This document shows, piece by piece, positions 1 to 5,702 of a DNA stretch of 6,669 nucleotides. Within the stretch, counting starts at the first letter, position 1. The number at the start of each line of letters is the position of its first letter. A program made the position numbers and the translations under genes. The DNA comes from CAIRYW01 sp964555825 (GTDB taxonomy: Bacteria; Patescibacteriota; Minisyncoccia; Phycocordibacterales; CAIRYW01). Location of the stretch: positions 1 through 6,669 of the forward strand of contig CAZKTY010000042.1 of assembly GCA_964555825.1 (NCBI GenBank). Direction: 5' to 3'. Below the pieces are notes generated by a model. The model made no database searches and was not told the origin of the DNA. It was given only the letters and a program-made list of their open reading frames with translations.

Positions 1-20
1 TCCTCCTTATTGTTACTTAC

Positions 21-48
21 AAAAAACACACCTGAAGGTGTGTTTTTT
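21..48. terminator. Perfect hairpin terminator left of gyrB
   Basis: A 12-bp perfect inverted repeat (AAAAAACACACC / GGTGTGTTTTTT) encloses a TGAA loop. The A-run on the left and T-run on the right give the form of an intrinsic terminator that can work in both directions. It most likely ends a rightward gene lying just left of the window and insulates gyrB. No coding region to its left can be established from the 20 bases available. Confidence 0.8.
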
Positions 49-67
49 GGTGGGAGATAAGTATTTT

Positions 68-132
68 TTAATCAATAAGTCATCAATTTATATAATGTCA
101 ACATTATCTTGATGGATAAAAAATGTTAAAAT
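68..132 (+). promoter_or_regulatory. Candidate gyrB promoter region (two overlapping options)
   Basis: Two sigma70-like -10 elements lie between the terminator and gyrB. One is an exact TATAAT at 91-96 with a poor -35 (TTAATC, 68-73, 17-bp spacer). The other is an extended -10, TGTTAAAAT, at 124-132 with a weak TTATCT at 104-109. They would give leaders of about 77 and 41 nt. Neither has a good -35 box, and AT-rich DNA makes -10 matches common. That a gyrB promoter lies in this gap is likely; which element is used is uncertain. Confidence 0.5.
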
Positions 133-179
133 ATGCCAACAAATGAGCTCTAAAAAGCTTTTAATTTTTAAATAAATCT

Positions 180-2234
180 ATGGCAAAACCAGAAGAAAAA
201 AAAGTAAAATACGGTGCTGACCAGATCACTGTCTTGGAGGGTCTTGAAGCTGTTCGAAGACGTCCTGGAATGTATATTGGTACCACTGGACCTGACGGTC
301 TTCATCACTTGATCTGGGAAATTTTTGATAACTCCAGAGATGAGGCAATGGCAAACAGATGTGATCGTATTGAAGTAACTCTTCTTCCTGATGGGTATGT
401 TCGTGTAGCTGATGATGGAGCTGGAATTCCTGTTGATATACATTCAAAGACAAAGGTATCCGCATTAGAAACTATCATGACAGTTCTTCATGCGGGAGGA
501 AAATTTGATAACAATTCATATAAATTCTCTGGAGGACTTCACGGAGTAGGTGCCTCAGTTGTGAATGCACTTTCTATAGATCTGAAAGCTGAAGTATATA
601 GAGATGGAGGAAAATATATTCAGGAATACAAAATAGGAAAGCCTTTGGCTAAGGTAAAAAAGATCGCTAACTCTAATGAACATGGAACAGTTACGACTTT
701 CAAACCAGACATAGAGATCTTTAAAGAAGGAATCGATTTTAATTTTGAGAAGATAGTATCTCATCTTCGTCAGCAAGCATACTTGGTAAAAGATCTTCTA
801 ATAAATGTGATCGATGCTAGAGGATATAAAGAAAAAATAGATTTCGAGAATTTTATCTTTCTAAAAGATGAAGGATTAGATGTTCCTTCAGTTAGTTTTT
901 ATTTTGAAGGAGGACTTGTTTCTCTTATCAAGTTCTATAACACTCTTTCAAAACCAGTACACAAAAACATTTTCTATATAGAAAAAGAAGAAGGAAAGGT
1001 ATTAGTTGAAGTTGCTATTCAATATATTGATGATATTACAGCTAAGATCGTTGGTTTCGCTAACAATATATACAACCCAGAAGGAGGAACTCACATCACT
1101 GGATTTAAGACAGCTCTCACTAGAACAATAAATACCTACGCAAAGAAAAATGGTTACACTAAAGAAGCTGATGAAAGTTTCATTGGAGATGATGTTCTTG
1201 AAGGAATAACCGCTATTGTTTCTGTAAAGCTTCCTGAAATTCAATTTGAAGGACAAACAAAAGCTAAGCTTGGAAGTATGGAAGCTCAAGGTGCTGTTGC
1301 TGGTGTCTTAGGTGATGCTTTTTCAATGTTCTTGGAGGAGAATCCTGAGGATGCAAAAGCAATAATGAATAAGGTCATCCTTGCAATGAGAGGAAGAAAG
1401 GCTGCAAAAGCCGCAAAGGATTCGATCCTTAGAAAAGGTGCTCTTGAAGGAATGGCTCTTCCTGGAAAACTTGCAGATTGTCAGAGCAAAGATGCTTCAG
1501 ATTCAGAACTATTTATTGTAGAGGGAGATTCCGCTGGAGGTACTGCAAAGACAGGACGAGATAGAAGAACGCAAGCTATATTGCCACTTAGAGGAAAAAT
1601 CTTAAACATTGAGAGAGCTCGTTTGGACAAAATGCTTGCATCAGAAATGATCACAAATCTTATCGTGGCTTTAGGTACTGCCATCGGAGACACATTTGAT
1701 ATCAGTAAATTGAGATACCACAAAATTATTATTGCTACTGATGCCGATGTCGATGGAGCCCATATTCGTACTCTTTTGCTCACTCTATTTTATAGACATT
1801 TTAGACCTTTGATCGAGGCTGGTTATATCTATATTGCACAACCTCCTCTATATAAATTGAAATACGGAAAAGATTTTCATTATTTCTATTCAGAACAAGA
1901 AAAGGAAAAGTTTTTGACAGATGAAAAGATCCAAGTGACAGAAGTCTCAGAAGGAGAAGAGTCTACAGAAGAAAACGGAGAAGTTGAAGAAAAAGAAGTA
2001 GAAAAGAAAGCCGTAAAAAAGGTAACTATTCAACGCTACAAAGGTCTCGGAGAAATGAACGCAGAAGAACTAGGAGAGACCACAATGGATAAGAACAATA
2101 GAGTTCTCAAACAGATCAATATTGAAGATGCGATCGAGGCTGATAAGACCATAGATATTTTGATGGGAAATGATGTACCTGCTAGAAAATCTTTCATCCA
2201 ATCAAATGCTAAGATGGCAAGGATCGATATCTAA
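180..2234 (+). CDS. gyrB: DNA gyrase subunit B (type IIA topoisomerase ATPase subunit)
   Basis: This is the ATPase/TOPRIM subunit of DNA gyrase, which pairs with GyrA in the cytoplasm to introduce negative supercoils using ATP. The GHKL ATPase domain comes first: RRPGMYIG near 27-34, catalytic Glu47 in WEIFDNS, the DDGAGIP adenine-binding loop at 78-84, the GGLHGVG ATP lid at 118-124, and the QTK ATP-contact lysine at 359-361. The TOPRIM domain has EGDSAGG at 448-454 and DADVDG at 521-526. The conserved tail follows, with QRYKGLGEMN near 618-627. At 684 aa it is close to the shorter GyrB type and lacks the large insertion of E. coli GyrB (about 804 aa). A Glu/Lys-rich stretch at about 580-613 precedes the tail. 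Position 81 is Ala where Arg (E. coli Arg76) is usual. ParE is the alternative, but the LNIERARLDKML segment favours GyrB. No Shine-Dalgarno precedes the ATG. The start fits the usual N-terminus. gyrA is not in the window. Confidence 0.96.
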   Translation: MAKPEEKKVKYGADQITVLEGLEAVRRRPGMYIGTTGPDGLHHLIWEIFDNSRDEAMANRCDRIEVTLLPDGYVRVADDGAGIPVDIHSKTKVSALETIMTVLHAGGKFDNNSYKFSGGLHGVGASVVNALSIDLKAEVYRDGGKYIQEYKIGKPLAKVKKIANSNEHGTVTTFKPDIEIFKEGIDFNFEKIVSHLRQQAYLVKDLLINVIDARGYKEKIDFENFIFLKDEGLDVPSVSFYFEGGLVSLIKFYNTLSKPVHKNIFYIEKEEGKVLVEVAIQYIDDITAKIVGFANNIYNPEGGTHITGFKTALTRTINTYAKKNGYTKEADESFIGDDVLEGITAIVSVKLPEIQFEGQTKAKLGSMEAQGAVAGVLGDAFSMFLEENPEDAKAIMNKVILAMRGRKAAKAAKDSILRKGALEGMALPGKLADCQSKDASDSELFIVEGDSAGGTAKTGRDRRTQAILPLRGKILNIERARLDKMLASEMITNLIVALGTAIGDTFDISKLRYHKIIIATDADVDGAHIRTLLLTLFYRHFRPLIEAGYIYIAQPPLYKLKYGKDFHYFYSEQEKEKFLTDEKIQVTEVSEGEESTEENGEVEEKEVEKKAVKKVTIQRYKGLGEMNAEELGETTMDKNNRVLKQINIEDAIEADKTIDILMGNDVPARKSFIQSNAKMARIDI

Positions 2235-2274
2235 GATCAGTAAATAAAGGACTGAAAATAGTGACAGTAAAAAA

Positions 2275-3303
2275 GTGAAGACTAAAATACTAATCTTATC
2301 TATTTCTGTTTTAGTTCTGATCCTGTCTTTCGTCTTGTTGTTTCCTAAATATATAGCTGATGGAAAATATGTTGATATTCCTATATCTATCCAAGAAAAT
2401 AAGACAGATATCTTTATTGCAGGCGACATAATGCTCGACAGACAGGTAAGAAAAAGGATCAGTCAATTTGGGATAGGCCATATCTTTTCTTCATCATCTC
2501 CCGTTATAAAAGATGCAGATATTTCTATTGCAAATCTTGAAGGGGTAATAACCAGCTTTGGTTCTGTTTCAGCTGTGGACCACAATATTCTTAGATTTAC
2601 CTTTGATCAAGGTATTGGAAAGGATCTTGCGGATATAGGATTTGATGCTTTGTCTCAAGCAAATAATCATGATAATGATTTTGGGCAGGAAGGGATTAAT
2701 CAGTCCTATGATCTTTTAAAAGCCTCGGGTATAGAACCTTTTGGAGATTATTTCAATCATGATGATAAGGTAGCTACTTTTGAAAAGAACGGATCAAAAT
2801 TTGCTTTTATAGGTTGGAATGAATTTGGAGGAAATGTAGATAGTGTTCTTGGACTTGTTCAAAAATATAAAATAGAGAATTATTTTGTAATTGTAATGCC
2901 TCATTGGGGGATAGAATATCAGGACCAACCTACTGACAAGCAGAAAGAAAATGCTAGAAAGATGATAGATTCGGGGGCAGACATTGTTGTAGGTTCTCAC
3001 CCTCATGTAGTTGAAAGCATAGAGATATACAACAATAAGCCAATATTTTATTCTCTGGGAAATTTTGTCTTTGATCAAAATTTTTCTTATGGAACAACCC
3101 ATTCTGTTGCTTTGAAGATAACAAAATATGAAGACAATGAAAGGATATTGATCCTTCCTGTTCTGATAAATGATTCAAGTCCAAGTTTTATGGATGGTAA
3201 AGAAAAGCAAGAGATGCTTGATCATTTAGCCTTGATATCAGATGATTCTTTGAAGCAAGAAATTCAAAGGGGAGAGATAGATATACAGAAAGATCCAAAA
3301 TAA
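2275..3303 (+). CDS. CapA-family (PGA_cap) metallophosphatase-like protein, membrane anchored
   Basis: The protein belongs to the CapA / poly-gamma-glutamate capsule family, which has a calcineurin-like metallophosphatase fold. Residues 4-24 form a hydrophobic signal anchor, so the catalytic domain should lie outside the membrane. Family motifs appear in order: AGDIMLDR at 49-56, ANLEG at 86-90, QANNHDNDFG at 128-137, MPHWGIEY at 208-215, GSHPHVVE at 240-247, and YSLGNFVFDQ at 259-268. The Asp, Asn and His residues in these motifs are the expected metal or catalytic ligands. The length of 342 aa is normal for the family. The start is GTG; an in-frame TAA at 2245 and no other start codon in between leave it as the first choice, and it gives the intact anchor. 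The only purine-rich motif (AAAGG) is about 24 nt upstream, too far for a ribosome site. The gene begins 40 bp after gyrB, probably in one transcript. No capB, capC or other polyglutamate synthesis gene is present, so a role in polyglutamate formation is not shown. The true substrate is unknown. Confidence 0.9.
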   Translation: MKTKILILSISVLVLILSFVLLFPKYIADGKYVDIPISIQENKTDIFIAGDIMLDRQVRKRISQFGIGHIFSSSSPVIKDADISIANLEGVITSFGSVSAVDHNILRFTFDQGIGKDLADIGFDALSQANNHDNDFGQEGINQSYDLLKASGIEPFGDYFNHDDKVATFEKNGSKFAFIGWNEFGGNVDSVLGLVQKYKIENYFVIVMPHWGIEYQDQPTDKQKENARKMIDSGADIVVGSHPHVVESIEIYNNKPIFYSLGNFVFDQNFSYGTTHSVALKITKYEDNERILILPVLINDSSPSFMDGKEKQEMLDHLALISDDSLKQEIQRGEIDIQKDPK

Positions 3304-3336
3304 AAAACAGGCGGGATATTATTCCGCCTGTTTTTT
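3302..3336. terminator. Bidirectional terminator between convergent genes
   Basis: A 13-bp perfect inverted repeat (AAAAAACAGGCGG / CCGCCTGTTTTTT) surrounds a 9-nt loop. The A-run on one side becomes a U-run in leftward RNA, so the same hairpin can stop both the gyrB/CapA transcript and the facing surface-protein transcript. The A-run overlaps the last bases of the CapA-family TAA stop codon, and the facing gene's stop codon lies only 9 bp from the right arm. Confidence 0.92.
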
Positions 3337-3345
3337 ATGAATGAA

Positions 3346-4875
3346 TTAGTTACTTACGTAGAAAGTTCTTGAAGCACTATTACTTATTCCATAAGAATTT
3401 CCGGAGGTGTTTATATTTACCGTATCTGATCCAATGTTCGGATCATCAAATGCAATTGTGAAAGTTGCACTTTGCCCAGGAGCTAGAGAAGGTTCTGTTC
3501 CTGAAGAGTAGTTATATGTGCTGGAATTATTATTGTAGTAATTATTGTAATTAGAATTTGTTGGAATGTTTGCATTGAATGACCAAGGACCCGTTGCAAC
3601 ACTTCCGTTGTTGGTTACGGTGAATTGTACCCCAACAGTATTCCCGGCATATATTGTGCTATTACCACTATAATAGAATTGTCCTGTAGATCTGTTAAAT
3701 GGTGCAATACTTGTTATTTGGATGTTGAGTGAAGCGTTGCCTGAGTAAGTATTGTAGTAATTATTATTGTAATTGTTGCTGTATCCAGAATTGGTTGTAA
3801 ATGGAACTGTCAGATTATTGTTCTGCATGTTTGAATCAGAACTTGATAGAAGGGTCAGAACAGCCTGATTAGCTGATGGATCAAATGAATCAAAAGAAAG
3901 ACTCATTGTGAAAGAATCTCCTGGTCGGAGTGATGATTCTGTACCTGAAGAAAAGACCTTTTCATTTTGAGCTGTTGTAGGAAGAGTTGCGTTTAGAGAC
4001 CAGTTTCCAGAAGGAGATGTACCATTATTTGCAACATTGAATTGGATCATGACCCTTGATCCAGAATTTATTGCTGAGGTCTCAACGAAACTTCCGTCGT
4101 TTGCTATCATTCCTCTTTTTACCAACGTTATCGAAAGATCACTTTTGCCATTTGTTGGATAATAATAATTTGAAGTTGAAGAGTTTGCTGCTGAAGAATT
4201 ATCTTGTTTGACAGTTACCCCTGAATTTGTTCCAGAAGAACTATTAGATGATGCACTCTTATTTGTTGGACCATTTATTCCATCAACTGAAATCGAGATG
4301 GAATTTGTAAGTTTTGGCTCGCTATTTCCATTCTCAAAGAAACTTACATTCATTGGAAGGTCTGTACTTTCTAGATTCTTTGAATTTGGGATGAGTTTAA
4401 TAGAACCATTGTCGGTTCCAAGAGGGAAGAGTGTTCCGCATACTATATTTTTTTTCGAATTTGCATCAGATAATGTCACACCATTGGTACATTTAAAACT
4501 AAAGGAATAGCTTCCTCTAGTGCTTGTTGTGTTGTTCTTCCATGAAAGTAAAAAAGGTTGATTTATCTGTGATTCAGTTTTATCCAAAGACAATGTGATC
4601 TTTGGTTGTGATGAAAAAGCAGAGAAAAGATAAGCTGAAGCGGTTGAAGATACGTTAGAGATTATTCCGGGTAGAAAGGAAACAAGTCCAATACTGACAA
4701 CAAAAAGTATTACTAGAAATCCTCCGATCAACACATATTTGATCGCTTTGTCAGAACCATCTTTCTCTATTTCTGTGTGAGAGGGATCTTGGTGTTCAAT
4801 AGGAAAGTTATGTGCATCTTCATGCACATTTTCAACAGGTAAATTATGTGGAATTTGGTCTTTTGTTTCGTTCAT
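3346..4875 (-). CDS. Membrane-anchored surface protein with Ig-like and tandem CARDB-like domains
   Basis: This is a predicted type II membrane protein of 509 aa with no catalytic motif. Residues 1-43 form a hydrophilic, His/Glu/Asp-rich cytoplasmic tail, followed by one transmembrane helix at about 46-70. The outer part starts with a beta-rich, Ig-like region (about 91-198) containing the protein's only two cysteines, Cys129 and Cys146, which could form a disulfide. A Ser/Asn-rich linker (about 200-243) leads to two homologous CARDB-like beta domains at about 245-358 and 380-507. Both share the pattern QF-V-NNG, WS-NA, PT, SSGTE-SL-PG and a following FD. CARDB domains are linked to adhesion, so adhesion or envelope architecture is the likely but unproven role. 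There is no LPxTG motif or C-terminal anchor; the protein ends in FYVSN. Asn/Tyr-rich stretches occur at about 363-377 and 441-456. The ATG at 4875 sits about 38 nt below a consensus promoter, and the bases before it show only a weak, too-close AAAGAG. Confidence 0.85.
   Translation of the reverse strand: MNETKDQIPHNLPVENVHEDAHNFPIEHQDPSHTEIEKDGSDKAIKYVLIGGFLVILFVVSIGLVSFLPGIISNVSSTASAYLFSAFSSQPKITLSLDKTESQINQPFLLSWKNNTTSTRGSYSFSFKCTNGVTLSDANSKKNIVCGTLFPLGTDNGSIKLIPNSKNLESTDLPMNVSFFENGNSEPKLTNSISISVDGINGPTNKSASSNSSSGTNSGVTVKQDNSSAANSSTSNYYYPTNGKSDLSITLVKRGMIANDGSFVETSAINSGSRVMIQFNVANNGTSPSGNWSLNATLPTTAQNEKVFSSGTESSLRPGDSFTMSLSFDSFDPSANQAVLTLLSSSDSNMQNNNLTVPFTTNSGYSNNYNNNYYNTYSGNASLNIQITSIAPFNRSTGQFYYSGNSTIYAGNTVGVQFTVTNNGSVATGPWSFNANIPTNSNYNNYYNNNSSTYNYSSGTEPSLAPGQSATFTIAFDDPNIGSDTVNINTSGNSYGISNSASRTFYVSN
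3531..3774 (-). repeat. Pair of near-identical N/Y-coding repeats
   Basis: Two low-complexity segments, 3531-3552 and 3750-3774, are identical except for one extra ATT triplet in the second. Both lie in the leftward surface-protein gene and encode Asn/Tyr runs, one inside the second CARDB-like domain and one in the linker before it. The in-frame 3-bp difference is what replication slippage in AAT/ATT-rich DNA would leave. Confidence 0.75.
4795..4850 (-). repeat. Direct repeat flanking a perfect hairpin in the start of the surface-protein gene
   Basis: Two 20-bp imperfect direct repeats (4795-4814 and 4831-4850, three mismatches) encode the similar peptides HNLPVEN and HNFPIEH. Between them is a perfect 8-bp inverted repeat, ATGTGCAT / ATGCACAT (4810-4829), with a 4-nt loop. 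It encodes the peptide NVHEDAH. In the mRNA the hairpin would start about 46 nt into the coding region. The direct repeat looks like a small internal duplication. Whether the hairpin affects translation is unknown. Confidence 0.6.
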
Positions 4876-4920
4876 CTCTTTTGTTTATTAGCTATTAGAA
4901 AAGCCTTTTAATTAAACAGT

Positions 4921-4948
4921 ATTATATCACTTTTACTCCTTTTGTCAA
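4921..4948 (-). promoter_or_regulatory. Consensus promoter for the surface-protein gene
   Basis: Read leftward, an exact TTGACA (4948-4943) is followed after 16 bp by an exact TATAAT (4926-4921). Transcription would begin near 4914, giving a leader of about 38 nt to the ATG at 4875. The match to the sigma70 consensus is full in both boxes, with a spacer one base short of the optimum. Confidence 0.85.
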
Positions 4949-4974
4949 CTAAAATCAGATAGTTGGGTGTTATC

Positions 4975-4984
4975 AAGATATCTT
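4975..4984. promoter_or_regulatory. Palindrome midway between the divergent promoters (possible operator)
   Basis: AAGATATCTT is a perfect 10-bp palindrome centred at 4979.5. It lies about 30 bp from each of the two outward-facing -35 boxes, so its centre is near -65 relative to both predicted start points. That position suits an activator or shared regulator, but short AT-rich palindromes also arise by chance, and no regulator gene is present here. Confidence 0.35.
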
Positions 4985-5008
4985 TATCCTAGGTCTTCTA
5001 TCTTCATA

Positions 5009-5037
5009 TTGACACATATCTAAAATGATAGTAAAAT
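5009..5037 (+). promoter_or_regulatory. Near-consensus sortase promoter that decides the start codon
   Basis: An exact TTGACA (5009-5014) is followed after 17 bp by TAAAAT (5032-5037), five of six matches to the -10 consensus at the ideal spacing. The predicted start of transcription is near 5044. The upstream in-frame ATG at 5025 lies inside the spacer and would not be in the message, so the ATG at 5055 is the better start, with a leader of only about 11 nt. Confidence 0.8.
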
Positions 5038-5054
5038 ATGGTAAATATATAAAT

Positions 5055-5696
5055 ATGAATTTGAACAAGACTCACAAAAAATACATTAACTTTGGGCTGA
5101 TATTCATCAGTATATTTTGCGTTACTTTTTTCGTCCTATATATGTTAGGTCTTGTTCCTGAAGAACTTTTGTCCTCAGGAAATTCTCCTGCAGATTCTAT
5201 TAAGCTTGGACTTTTTCAAAATGGAGTAGGAGATCAGAATTCAAATGCTTCTATAAAAGATGTTCCTGTAAAGATCAAGATACAGAAAGTTGGTGTGGAT
5301 GTAAGTATTTCTGATCCGAATACTACTAATAATGAGATCTTGAATCAGTATCTTTTAAAAGGAGCTGTTAGATATCCTGGCTCTGGTTATCTGGGTAGTG
5401 GAAATCTTTTTGTCTTTGGACATAGCAGTACTCTTTCTGTTGTTCATAATCAAGCATACAAAGCTTTTAATAATATTGAGGATTTAAAAGAGGGAGATGA
5501 AATAGATGTTTATTCAACAAGTACTAAATATATTTATAAAGTTCGCGATGTAAGACCTGTTAATGCAAGTCAGGAAGAAGTTGATCTAACCAGTAAGGAG
5601 AATATGTTGACACTCTCTACTTGTGACCTGCTAGGTTCCACAAAAGAGGCTCGTTATGTGGTGAGGGCTGATTATGTAAGCAAAGAAAATATTTAG
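5055..5696 (+). CDS. Sortase family transpeptidase, membrane anchored
   Basis: A sortase is a cysteine transpeptidase that cuts a sorting signal on surface proteins and joins them to an acceptor on the outer face of the membrane. From the ATG at 5055 the protein is 213 aa. It has a short Lys-rich start (MNLNKTHKKY), one membrane helix at about residues 12-32, and then the sortase beta-barrel. Catalytic His123 lies in FGHSS, Cys190 in TLSTC, and Arg200 in ARYVVRA, ten residues after the cysteine. The preceding PVKIKIQKVGVD and AVRYPGSG segments are typical of the family. The class cannot be set by eye; the TLSTC motif occurs in several. A longer in-frame start at 5025 adds ten residues but falls inside the promoter, so it is rejected. 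No Shine-Dalgarno is present. The gene diverges from the CARDB-like protein. No substrate with an LPxTG-type tail is in the window. Confidence 0.9.
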   Translation: MNLNKTHKKYINFGLIFISIFCVTFFVLYMLGLVPEELLSSGNSPADSIKLGLFQNGVGDQNSNASIKDVPVKIKIQKVGVDVSISDPNTTNNEILNQYLLKGAVRYPGSGYLGSGNLFVFGHSSTLSVVHNQAYKAFNNIEDLKEGDEIDVYSTSTKYIYKVRDVRPVNASQEEVDLTSKENMLTLSTCDLLGSTKEARYVVRADYVSKENI

Positions 5697-5702
5697 GATC
5701 TA

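Noticed and set aside
1..35. AGGAGGA on the minus strand at 7-1 as the ribosome site of a leftward gene, or an open frame on the plus strand (LLIVTYKKHT, stop at 33-35) as the end of a rightward gene.
   Set aside because: Both depend on sequence outside the window. The leftward reading would place the terminator hairpin in its leader, and the rightward one would place the stop in the terminator loop. Too little sequence to support either.
73..101. Leftward promoter with an exact TTGACA on the minus strand (101-96).
   Set aside because: At spacings of 16-18 bp the -10 options are CTTATT, TTATTG and TATTGA, none a convincing match.
1481..1783. A 100-codon open frame on the minus strand inside gyrB.
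   Set aside because: It lies opposite the highly conserved TOPRIM region and has no promoter or recognisable domain.
2160..2188. Possible internal promoter for the CapA-family gene at the end of gyrB (TTGATG-N17-TAGAAA).
   Set aside because: Both boxes match only four of six positions and lie in conserved gyrB coding sequence; the 40-bp gap suits co-transcription.
4208..4510. A 100-codon open frame on the plus strand inside the leftward surface-protein gene.
   Set aside because: It is the opposite-strand shadow of a gene with a consensus promoter and clear domains, and shows no motif of its own.
3346..4875. Many N-x-S/T sequons in the surface protein as glycosylation sites.
   Set aside because: They follow from the high Asn and Ser/Thr content; no oligosaccharyltransferase or glycan gene is in the window to support glycosylation.
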